A stretch of 7,682 bases of DNA from DASSHC01 sp035693105. GTDB taxonomy: Bacteria; Chloroflexota; Chloroflexia; Thermomicrobiales; Thermomicrobiaceae. A program made the translations under genes and the position numbers. This document shows, piece by piece, positions 1 to 6,747 of the stretch (position 1 is its first letter; each line of letters begins with the position of its first letter). Location of the stretch: contig DASSHC010000400.1 of the NCBI GenBank assembly GCA_035693105.1, forward strand, positions 1 to 7,682, in the 5' to 3' direction. The notes beneath the pieces were generated by a model. That model saw only the letters and a list, made by a program, of their open reading frames with translations. It made no database searches and was not told the DNA's origin.

Positions 1-37
1 GAGTGCCTTCCTTGTAGGTGATGAGGCAGGGGCACGA

Positions 38-63
38 GGGCAGACACGGAGGTCTGCCCCTAC
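38..63 (-). repeat. REP-like hairpin, copy A (inverted)
   Basis: Read on the minus strand this is GTAG followed by an 8-bp perfect stem (GGGCAGAC / GTCTGCCC) around a 6-base loop CTCCGT. It is the mirror partner of the hairpin at 89-114, and the two GTAG feet face each other across a 25-base spacer. A competing pairing also exists on the plus strand between AGGGGCA at 28-34 and TGCCCCT at 55-61. The pairing is seen directly; the REP-like label is inferred from the GTAG foot plus hairpin. Confidence 0.75.
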
Positions 64-88
64 CGCAATGGGGAAATATGTCTATCCT

Positions 89-114
89 GTAGGGGCGGAC
101 CCCTGTGTCCGCCC
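89..114 (+). repeat. REP-like hairpin, copy B
   Basis: GTAG at 89-92 is followed by stem GGGCGGAC (93-100), loop CCCTGT and stem GTCCGCCC (107-114). The similarity to the copy at 3397-3422 continues past the hairpin through GCCCTCTT to a shared CCACCCA near 126-132, so the repeated unit is about 45 bases long and not only the palindrome. It forms an inverted pair with copy A. Confidence 0.78.
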
Positions 115-177
115 TCTTCCGGCGCCACCCAACCCCCTTGCCAGGCGTCAACCCGCCGCAAAACTGGCCCTGTGCCG

Positions 178-183
178 TATACT
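178..183 (+). promoter_or_regulatory. Possible -10 box for def
   Basis: TATACT matches the sigma-70 -10 consensus at five of six positions, in an otherwise very GC-rich stretch about 100 bases before the def start. I see no convincing -35 hexamer 16-18 bases upstream (around 155-161), and TTGCCA at 138-143 is too far away. If it is used, the transcript would begin near 190, just downstream of the repeat cluster. This is a weak, motif-only call. Confidence 0.3.
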
Positions 184-282
184 TAATGCGAGCGCGGCCG
201 GGCGCGGCGGCGCCGGGAGGGCGTGCCGAAACACGCGAATCGACCCGACAACAATCCAAGGAACTGGGGAAACGAACCGACG

Positions 283-861
283 ATGGCAGCACGTGAAGTC
301 ATCACCGAGGGTGATGCCCGACTGCGACAAAAAGCAATCAAGGTCAGGAAAGTCGACCAGGAGCTGCGTCAACTGGCCGCCGACATGTTCGAGACGATGC
401 ACGAGCACCGCGGCGTGGGGCTGGCGGCCCCGCAGATTGGGCTGCTCCGCCGCTTCATCGTGATCGGGCTCGCCGAGGGCATGGAGGAGGACGACTCACC
501 CGCCGTCGAGCTGGCCCTGGTCAACCCCGAGATCGTGCGCGCCAGCGGGCGCCAGATCGTCACCGAGGGCTGTCTCAGCATCCCCAACTGGTACGGCGAG
601 GTGCCGCGCGCCAAGCACGTCACCGTCAAGGCGCGCGATCTCAACGACAAAGAGGTGCGCATCAAGGCCAGCGGCTACCTGGCCAGCATCCTGCAGCACG
701 AGATCGATCACCTCGACGGCGTGCTCTTCCTCGACCGCGTCGAGGACCGCTCCACGCTGCACCACATCTCCGACGAGGAGTTGGCGGCGCTGGAGGCCGA
801 GGCGGACGCGGAAGCCCAAGCAGAGGCAGGGGCAGAGGCCGCGGCCGTGGCGGAGGATTAG
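283..861 (+). CDS. def: Peptide deformylase
   Basis: Metal-dependent cytosolic hydrolase that removes the formyl group from the N-terminal fMet of nascent proteins at the ribosome. The 192-residue product carries all three family motifs in order: GVGLAAPQ (44-51), EGCLS (95-99; C97 is a metal ligand) and HEIDH (139-143; two His ligands and the catalytic Glu140), so an active enzyme is expected. The reading frame is open from 223, but I chose the ATG at 283. It gives the normal family N-terminus (short lead, then ITEGDARLRQKA), and purine-rich AAGGAACTGGGGA lies a little upstream. Residues 165-192 are an Ala/Glu-rich acidic tail beyond the catalytic core and probably disordered. It stands alone on this strand and is not next to fmt, its common partner. 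Its stop overlaps that of the convergent gmk. Confidence 0.96.
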   Translation: MAAREVITEGDARLRQKAIKVRKVDQELRQLAADMFETMHEHRGVGLAAPQIGLLRRFIVIGLAEGMEEDDSPAVELALVNPEIVRASGRQIVTEGCLSIPNWYGEVPRAKHVTVKARDLNDKEVRIKASGYLASILQHEIDHLDGVLFLDRVEDRSTLHHISDEELAALEAEADAEAQAEAGAEAAAVAED

Positions 862-1511
862 AGGCCGGCGCTCCGTTGGTGCACGCGGTGGCTCTCGGCG
901 CAGATGATCGCGTCTACCGTGTCGAGCGTCTGCTCTACCCGGCCGCTCTCGTTGAACACCACGTAGTCGAACATCTCGACCGCGCGCAGCTCGCGCGAGG
1001 CGGTGGCGATGCGCCGCATCACCATCTCCGGATCGTCGGTCTTGCGCGTGCGCAGGCGGCGAGTCAGCTCCTCCATCGAGGGCGGCACCAGAAAGATGAA
1101 GACGGCTTCGGGAGCCAGCAGCTTGATGTGCCGCGCGCCCTGGACATCGACCTTGACCACCACCGTCTGCCCGCGCCGCAGCGCCTTCTGCACCGGCGAC
1201 TTCGGCACGCCGTAGAGGTTGCCATAGACCTCGGCCGACTCGAGAAAGTCGCCCTCCTCGCGCGCCTGGATGAACTCCTCGCGCGTGGCGAAGAGATAAT
1301 GGTAGCCGTCGATCTCGCCGGGGCGGCGCTCGCGCGTCGTCTTGGTCACGGCGACGAAGAACTCGGGGTGCCGCTCCCGCAGCCGCTCGATCACGGTATC
1401 CTTGCCCACGCCGGAGGGGCCGGAGATGACGATCAGGTGCGGGTGGCCGAGCGCGCGGAATTCGTCGATCAGCTCATCCGCCTGAGCGTAGAGGCCCACC
1501 TGATCGGTCAC
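858..1511 (-). CDS. gmk: Guanylate kinase
   Basis: Cytosolic kinase that phosphorylates GMP to GDP with ATP, feeding GTP and (p)ppGpp pools. In the 217-residue product the P-loop is GPSGVGKDT (31-39). The GMP-binding segment TKTTRERRPGEIDGYHYLF (56-74) carries R60, R63 and Y72, and E91 and Y100 lie in FLESAEVYGNLYGVP. The DVQGA segment is at 122-126 and the lid region is rich in Arg (RRLRTRK, 151-157). The frame is open to 1580, but I chose the GTG at 1511 because AAGGAAGG sits five bases upstream and the length then fits the family (about 205-210). About 30 residues precede the P-loop, roughly 20 more than in E. coli or yeast. The residue matching the GMP-contacting Ser80 of yeast is V102. 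It is divergent from rqcH and convergent with def; rpoZ, a frequent partner, is absent here. Confidence 0.94.
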   Translation of the reverse strand: MTDQVGLYAQADELIDEFRALGHPHLIVISGPSGVGKDTVIERLRERHPEFFVAVTKTTRERRPGEIDGYHYLFATREEFIQAREEGDFLESAEVYGNLYGVPKSPVQKALRRGQTVVVKVDVQGARHIKLLAPEAVFIFLVPPSMEELTRRLRTRKTDDPEMVMRRIATASRELRAVEMFDYVVFNESGRVEQTLDTVDAIICAESHRVHQRSAGL

Positions 1512-1578
1512 CGCAGCCTTCCTTTCGTCACCATGCCGGTGCAGGCGCGCCGCCCGACCATGCGAGTGGGAGAGAACC
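1512..1578. promoter_or_regulatory. Divergent gmk/rqcH intergenic region
   Basis: This 67-base gap must carry the start signals for both genes unless transcription begins inside one of them. The gmk ribosome binding site (AAGGAAGG, minus strand, 1517-1524) and the rqcH site (GGGAG, 1568-1572) mark the two ends. I cannot find clear -10 or -35 boxes on either strand. The promoter role is therefore inferred from gene orientation alone. Confidence 0.4.
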
Positions 1579-3348
1579 ATGCTTGATGCGCTCGGCCTGG
1601 CCGCGCTGGCCGATGAACTCTCGCGACTGCTGCTGGATGGCTACATCCAGAAGGTAGTCCAACTCGACGAGCAGTCCGTGGGGCTGGAGATCTACGCCAA
1701 CCACCAGCGCCACTTCCTCGTCGCCAGCGCCGACAGCCGCAACCCCCGGCTCTACCTGTCATCGGCGCGGGTGGCCGCGGACCCCGACCGCGTCTCGCCG
1801 CTCCTGCTCCTGCTGCGGAAGTACGCGCGTGGCGGGCGGATCGTGGCGTTCCAGCAGCCGGCCCTCGAGCGCATCCTGGAGGTCAGTATAGCCAAGCGGT
1901 TTTGGCCGGACAAGAATGACGACGCGCCGGACGAGGCCGCCGAGCTGGTCTACGTGACCCTGATCGTGGAGCTGATGGGCCGGCGCAGCAATATCATCCT
2001 GACGGATGAGAACGGCCGCATCCTCGACGCGGTCAAGCGCGTCACGCCGGAGATGAGCCGGGTGCGGCCGATCCTGCCGGGCCGGCAGTACACACCACCC
2101 CCGCCGCAGGCCAAGCGCGATCCGCGCGGGCTGGCACCGGCCGAGCTGGGCGCGCTCCGGGCCGCCGCCGCACCCGGCGCGCGCGCGGCCGATCTGCTGG
2201 TCCACGCTCTGGCCGGGATCAGCCCGCAGATGGCGCGCGAGGTCGTCTACCGCGCGGCCGGCGCGGAGGACGCCGCCGCCGAGGCTGTGGACGCCGTGCA
2301 GCTCGCCGGGGCGCTGGCGGAGCTGCTGGCGCCGCTGGAGAGCGGCGCCTGGCAGCCGTCGCTCTACCTGGAGGACGGCGAGCCCGTCGCCTTCGCCCCA
2401 CTGCGGCTGGCGAGCCTGGCCAGCCGCTACGACGAGGAGGCCACGCCGACGCTCTCCGCCGCCGTCGAGCGCGCCAGCAGCGCCGGCGCCGAGCCGGCCC
2501 ACCTGCGCTACGCTCGCCGCCGCGAGAAGCTGGTCGCCCAGATCGGCGTGGCGGTCGACCGCGTGCGCGCCCGGCTGCACTCGCTGCGCGAGGAGGCGGA
2601 ACGCGCCAGCGCGGCCGAGCGCTGGCGCGAGCAGGGCGAGTTGATCTACGCCTACCTCTATCAGCTGTCGCCGGGGCAGACCGAACTGGCGGTCGAGGAC
2701 CGGCGCATCCCGCTCGACCCCTCGATGACCCCGAGCGAGAACGCGCAGGAGTACTTCGAGCGCTACCGCAAGGGGCGCTCGGCCCAGGCCAACCTGCCCG
2801 AGCTGATCCAGGCCGCCACGACCGAGCTGGCCTACCTGGACGAGCTGCGTACACTGGCCGAGCTGGCCGACGGACTGGACGAGATCGAGCAACTGCGCGG
2901 CGAGTGGGAAGAGTGGGCCGCGCCGCACGCGCGGCAACCAGCCCGGGGCACAGCCCAGGGCAAGCGCCCGCCCCGGCCCAAGCGCCCGCAGCCCTATCGC
3001 AGCGAGCGCGGCGACCTGATCTACGTGGGGCACAATGGGCGGCAGAACGAGATCGTCACCTTCGAGCTGGCCGCACCCGACGACACCTGGCTGCACGCCC
3101 GCGGCATGCCGGGCGCGCACGTGGTCGTCCACTGGTCGGGCGCCGAGCGTCCCGAGCTGCTGGAGCAGGCCGCCAGCCTGGCCGCCTGGTACAGCGCCGG
3201 CCGCGCCGCCACCAGCGTCGAGGTCGACGCCGCCCCGCGCCGCTACGTGCGCAAGTTGAAGGGCGCCGGCCCCGGCATGGTGACCTATCGCCACGAGCGC
3301 ACCATCAACGCCCGCCCACGCGGACCAGAGGAGCTGGGGCTGGCGTAA
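1579..3348 (+). CDS. rqcH: RqcH / NFACT-family ribosome quality control factor
   Basis: Bacterial homologue of Rqc2/NEMF. In Bacillus RqcH binds obstructed 50S subunits carrying peptidyl-tRNA and recruits tRNA-Ala to add C-terminal alanine tails that mark the chain for degradation. Older annotations call the family fibronectin-binding protein. The 589-residue product has the NFACT-N domain (about 1-175, with LLRKYARGGRI at 79-89 and ELMGRRSNIIL at 131-141, ending at PGRQY). A helix-hairpin-helix-like segment follows at about 200-228, then charged helices likely to form the coiled-coil arms (about 308-348 and 405-445). A basic Pro-rich linker (453-472) leads to the C-terminal NFACT-R/DUF814 domain (473-575), with DLIYVGHNGRQNE, TWLHARGMPGAHVV and KGAGPGMVTY. 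The ATG at 1579 gives the usual N-terminus and has GGGAG six bases upstream. The conserved D-R pair is E97-R98 here. No neighbour suggests an operon. Confidence 0.93.
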   Translation: MLDALGLAALADELSRLLLDGYIQKVVQLDEQSVGLEIYANHQRHFLVASADSRNPRLYLSSARVAADPDRVSPLLLLLRKYARGGRIVAFQQPALERILEVSIAKRFWPDKNDDAPDEAAELVYVTLIVELMGRRSNIILTDENGRILDAVKRVTPEMSRVRPILPGRQYTPPPPQAKRDPRGLAPAELGALRAAAAPGARAADLLVHALAGISPQMAREVVYRAAGAEDAAAEAVDAVQLAGALAELLAPLESGAWQPSLYLEDGEPVAFAPLRLASLASRYDEEATPTLSAAVERASSAGAEPAHLRYARRREKLVAQIGVAVDRVRARLHSLREEAERASAAERWREQGELIYAYLYQLSPGQTELAVEDRRIPLDPSMTPSENAQEYFERYRKGRSAQANLPELIQAATTELAYLDELRTLAELADGLDEIEQLRGEWEEWAAPHARQPARGTAQGKRPPRPKRPQPYRSERGDLIYVGHNGRQNEIVTFELAAPDDTWLHARGMPGAHVVVHWSGAERPELLEQAASLAAWYSAGRAATSVEVDAAPRRYVRKLKGAGPGMVTYRHERTINARPRGPEELGLA

Positions 3349-3396
3349 GCGGGTAGACGACGTGATCGAGGATCGCAACGTGGGTATGTTCTCGCG

Positions 3397-3422
3397 GTAG
3401 GGGCAGGCCCCCGTGCCTGCCC
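3397..3422 (+). repeat. REP-like hairpin, copy C
   Basis: GTAG (3397-3400), stem GGGCAGGC (3401-3408), loop CCCCGT, stem GCCTGCCC (3415-3422). Both arms differ from copies A and B, yet the stem stays perfectly paired. The flanks are related too. Upstream at 3374-3396, CGCAA followed by TATGT matches the spacer of the 38-114 pair. Downstream, GCCCTCTT and CCACCCA match the flank of copy B. Confidence 0.78.
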
Positions 3423-3498
3423 TCTTGGACGGCCACCCACTTTGCCGTTCCGCCGCCCACGGTTCCCGTATCCCCGACGCCACTGCGTGTGCCACCGA

Positions 3499-3525
3499 GG
3501 GCGGCCCCCCTGTGGCCGCACCTAC
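3499..3525 (-). repeat. REP-like hairpin, copy D (inverted, imperfect)
   Basis: On the minus strand this reads GTAG, then GTGCGGCC, a 7-base loop and GGCCGCCC. Seven of eight stem positions pair. It faces the damaged copy at 3545-3562 across a 19-base spacer, in the same head-to-head arrangement as copies A and B but with the whole pair turned round. Confidence 0.65.
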
Positions 3526-3544
3526 AAAGGACATTCTTGTTGCG

Positions 3545-3562
3545 GTAGGGCCGTGCCTGCCC
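3545..3562 (+). repeat. REP-like hairpin, copy E (internally deleted)
   Basis: GTAGGG joins directly to CCGT and GCCTGCCC. Aligned to copy C, it is exactly that sequence minus eight bases (GCAGGCCC), which removes most of the left arm and part of the loop, so the hairpin can no longer form. It is best read as a decayed copy whose right arm and GTAG foot survive. It ends 11 bases before the tatC stop. Confidence 0.6.
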
Positions 3563-3573
3563 CCGCGCCTCGT

Positions 3574-4344
3574 CTACGCCCAGCGCGCCAGCAGGATGCC
3601 GAACTCGTAGAGGGCGTACATTGGGATGGCGACCATGAACATGTTGAAGGGATCGGGCGTCGGCGTGATGATCGCCGCCGCCACCATCACCACGATCAGC
3701 ATGTAGCGCCGGATGTGCGCCAGGAACTGATGGGTGACGATGTGCAGCTTGGCCAACAGAAACATCACCACCGGCGTCTCGAAGACGATGCCGCACCAGA
3801 GGATCAGGGTGGTGTAGAAGGAGATGACTTCTTCCGGGCGGAGCTGTGAGGTGATCGTGCCGTGGCCGAAGTGCGCCAGCCAGTCGAGGGCGCGCGGTAC
3901 GACGATGAAGAAGGCGAAGGCCACTCCGAGCGCGAACATCACTACTACCAGCGGCAGGAAGCGGTAGAGGACGTGCTTCTCCTTGCGCGTCAGCCCGGGC
4001 GCCAGGAAGGAGACGAACTGGTAGATCAGCACCGGCATGGCCAGCGCGATGCCGAAGTAGAGCCCGACTTTCATCCACGAGGTGAAGCTCTCGGTGGGTG
4101 TGATGGCGAAGAATTCTTTGACGTTCGAGAGCCGCTGCATGAGGTGGATGATGCGCCAGGACAGCAACAGTCCGATCACGGATCCGGCCATCACGGCCAG
4201 CGCGGATCGGACCAGGCGCGAGCGAAGCTCCTCCAGGTGCTCCTGGAGGGTCATCTCGGCGAATTGTTCCTCCGGCTCCGGCTCGGCCGGCCCGAGCGGT
4301 GCGGGGACGTTGTCTCCGCGAAAGCGATCGATGATGCTGACCAT
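3574..4344 (-). CDS. tatC: Sec-independent protein translocase TatC
   Basis: Polytopic inner-membrane core of the twin-arginine translocase. It recognises the twin-arginine signal peptide and assembles with TatA/TatB to export folded proteins. The 256-residue product has a cytosolic N-terminus with EHLEELRSR (35-43), then six predicted membrane segments (about 44-62, 93-115, 129-150, 174-197, 212-228 and 232-252). Family hallmarks are PTESF (83-87), the FLAPGL loop after segment two (113-118), FETP (188-191), RRY (212-214) and ITPTPDP (226-232), with ALYE near the end. The first 30 residues are a Pro/Glu-rich extension. M31 (4254) would give the more typical start, but AGGGAC just before the ATG at 4344 favours the longer form. 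tatA and tatB are not in the window. It is the last gene of the minus-strand run, 110 bases after acpP, so it may be cotranscribed. Confidence 0.96.
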   Translation of the reverse strand: MVSIIDRFRGDNVPAPLGPAEPEPEEQFAEMTLQEHLEELRSRLVRSALAVMAGSVIGLLLSWRIIHLMQRLSNVKEFFAITPTESFTSWMKVGLYFGIALAMPVLIYQFVSFLAPGLTRKEKHVLYRFLPLVVVMFALGVAFAFFIVVPRALDWLAHFGHGTITSQLRPEEVISFYTTLILWCGIVFETPVVMFLLAKLHIVTHQFLAHIRRYMLIVVMVAAAIITPTPDPFNMFMVAIPMYALYEFGILLARWA

Positions 4345-4408
4345 GGTCCCTGCTTTGCTCTCTTGGCGGGTGAGCTGACGCGCGGCCGGCCCGTCCTCGG
4401 CACCACCT

Positions 4409-4435
4409 CCGCCGGGCGTCCCCAGAACCCGGCGG
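4409..4435. other. GC-rich hairpin in the acpP-tatC gap
   Basis: CCGCCGGG (4409-4416) pairs perfectly with CCCGGCGG (4428-4435) around an 11-base loop, 19 bases beyond the acpP stop. No T-run follows it on the minus strand, so it does not fit a classical terminator. It could slow transcription, stabilise the upstream mRNA end, or be chance in sequence this rich in GC. Confidence 0.35.
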
Positions 4436-4454
4436 CCGGCGTCGAGCCGTCAGG

Positions 4455-4697
4455 CTACTTGGCTGCCATATGCTCCTGGATGAACTCGACCGCGTCGCCC
4501 ACCGTCTGAATGCTCTCGGCTTGCTCGTCCGAGATCTCGATGCCGAACTCTTCCTCGAGCTGCATAATCAGCTCGACCAGATCGAGCGAATCCGCGTTGA
4601 GATCCTGCACGAACTCCGCGTCGAGCGTCACCTTCTCCGGCTCAACCCCCAGTTGCTCCGAGACGACGCTCTGCACGCGCTCAATGGTCGAGTCCAC
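4455..4697 (-). CDS. acpP: Acyl carrier protein
   Basis: Small acidic carrier that holds growing acyl chains on a 4'-phosphopantetheine arm during type II fatty acid synthesis. In the 80-residue product, Ser37 in NADSLDLVEL is the attachment site (D36-S37-L38 motif), followed by the recognition helix ELIMQLEEEFGIEI (42-55). The frame is open to a GTG at 4712 that would overlap the nusB stop. I chose the GTG at 4697 because GGGAGG (4705-4710) lies seven bases upstream and the length then fits the usual 77-80. The residue before A-D-S is Asn instead of the more common Gly. It lies 14 bases downstream of nusB, whose end supplies the gap holding its ribosome binding site, so the two are very likely cotranscribed. 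Confidence 0.96.
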   Translation of the reverse strand: MDSTIERVQSVVSEQLGVEPEKVTLDAEFVQDLNADSLDLVELIMQLEEEFGIEISDEQAESIQTVGDAVEFIQEHMAAK

Positions 4698-4704
4698 CCT
4701 GGTA

Positions 4705-4710
4705 CCTCCC
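4705..4710 (-). promoter_or_regulatory. Shine-Dalgarno of acpP
   Basis: GGGAGG on the minus strand, seven bases before the GTG at 4697. It is among the strongest ribosome binding sites in the window and decides the start: the upstream in-frame GTG at 4712 would place this motif inside the coding region. Confidence 0.75.
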
Positions 4711-4711
4711 A

Positions 4712-5203
4712 CTATCGACTTCCGCCATCCCCTAATGATTCGTTATTATGCCTGCCGCGTTCGGTCCCGGCAACCGGAAGCATGCGCGCCGGCGGCAGCC
4801 GGGACGCGATGGTGCCGAGCACGCCGTTGACAAAGCGGCTCGAGTTCTCGCCGCCGAAGCGCTTGGCCAGCTCCACCGCCTCGTTGATCGCCGCCTTGAC
4901 CGGCACGTCCGGTTCCTGCTGCAACTCGTAGATCGCGATGCGCAGGATGTTGCGGTCGACCGCCGGCAACTGCCCCACCGGGAAGGCCGGTGCGGCCTCG
5001 CCGATCTGCTTGTCGATCTCCTCCAGATGCTGCATCACCCCGGTGACCAGCCGCTCGACATAGCGGCGCACCGGCTGCGGCAGCGCCAGGTCGGCCATGT
5101 AGCGCGCCAGTACGTCGCTCGCCTGATGCCCCGCCACGTCGACCTCGAAGAGCACCTGGAGCGCCAGCGTCCTCGCCTGGTGACGGGTCAGCGCGACACT
5201 CAT
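4712..5203 (-). CDS. nusB: Transcription antitermination factor NusB
   Basis: All-helical RNA-binding protein that pairs with NusE (ribosomal protein S10) on boxA RNA to keep RNA polymerase processive through rRNA operons. The 163-residue product begins with TRHQARTLALQVLFE (6-20) and carries the signature core DRNILRIAIYEL (83-94), then PVKAAINEAVELAKRFG (101-117) and FVNGVLG (124-130). The core ends near 136. The last 25 or so residues, polar and Gly-rich, are an extension beyond the usual 135-145. The ATG at 5203 has GAGG four bases upstream. It sits 163 bases after accC and 14 before acpP. The accC-nusB neighbourhood is also known from Bacillus, which supports cotranscription of lipid synthesis with a growth-linked factor. 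Confidence 0.96.
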   Translation of the reverse strand: MSVALTRHQARTLALQVLFEVDVAGHQASDVLARYMADLALPQPVRRYVERLVTGVMQHLEEIDKQIGEAAPAFPVGQLPAVDRNILRIAIYELQQEPDVPVKAAINEAVELAKRFGGENSSRFVNGVLGTIASRLPPARMLPVAGTERGRHNNESLGDGGSR

Positions 5204-5248
5204 CGTTCCTCACAATTCCTACCCGCGCCGCGGGGGCCGGGCGCGAGC

Positions 5249-5273
5249 GGGCGGATTACAAACCCGTCCCTAC
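5249..5273 (-). repeat. GTAG-footed imperfect hairpin in the accC-nusB gap
   Basis: On the minus strand: GTAG, GGACGGGTTTGTA, then ATCCGCCC. Arms GGGCGGATT (5249-5257) and AACCCGTCCC (5261-5270) pair with one mismatch and one bulge. The foot is the same as in the other REP-like copies but the stem sequence is different, so this looks like a second subfamily. It lies inside a likely polycistronic unit, unlike the other copies. Confidence 0.5.
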
Positions 5274-5287
5274 AACCCCACCGTCTC

Positions 5288-5328
5288 CCCTCTCCCAGCA
5301 TTGGCTCGAACGGAGCCGTGCGTGAGGG
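5288..5328. repeat. Nested inverted repeat in the accC-nusB gap
   Basis: Three successive arm pairs nest around one loop: CCCTC/GAGGG (5288-5292 and 5324-5328), GCA/TGC (5298-5300 and 5319-5321) and GGCTC/GAGCC (5303-5307 and 5313-5317), with loop GAACG. The plan of an outer CCCTC arm and an inner GAGC-type arm resembles the longer element at 7554-7595. It may be a degenerate member of that repeat family. Confidence 0.5.
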
Positions 5329-5366
5329 CCCGTGCCCCGGCCTGCAACATCTATTCCGAGGCAGCC

Positions 5367-6746
<1,380 letters not shown>

Positions 6747-6747
6747 G

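Larger units (their letters stand above)
3349..3573. other. Convergent rqcH/tatC gap filled with hairpin repeats
   Basis: These 225 bases lie between the two converging stop codons and contain no credible gene. They hold one intact REP-like hairpin (3397-3422), one imperfect inverted copy (3499-3525) and one damaged copy (3545-3562). Neither strand shows a hairpin followed by a T-run, so no classical intrinsic terminator is visible. The hairpins may still help to end transcription from both sides, which is inference. Confidence 0.6.

Noticed and set aside
14..40. Seventh GTAG-footed hairpin at the left edge
   Set aside because: GTAG is present at 14-17, but the bases after it do not form a stem comparable with the other copies, and the tetranucleotide alone is common by chance.
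38..114. CRISPR array, because of repeat-spacer-repeat layout
   Set aside because: The copies are inverted, not direct, only two are adjacent, and no cas gene is present.
68..463. 131-codon plus-strand frame starting in the repeat cluster
   Set aside because: It runs through both repeats and into def in another frame, with no ribosome binding site and no domain-like sequence.
1512..1580. N-terminal extension of gmk to the ATG at 1580
   Set aside because: It would overlap the rqcH start by two bases and ignore the strong AAGGAAGG site before the GTG at 1511. The extra residues are His/Arg-rich without family similarity.
3397..3422. Intrinsic terminator for rqcH
   Set aside because: The hairpin is strong, but no T-run follows it on the plus strand and the same hairpin occurs upstream of def, so a dispersed repeat explains it better.
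1759..3534. 591-codon open frame antisense to rqcH, and similar long shadow frames elsewhere
   Set aside because: It is a mirror of a strongly supported gene in GC-rich sequence where stop codons are rare. The translation is low-complexity (Gly, Arg, Leu, Gln), shows no recognisable motif and extends into the repeat-filled gap.
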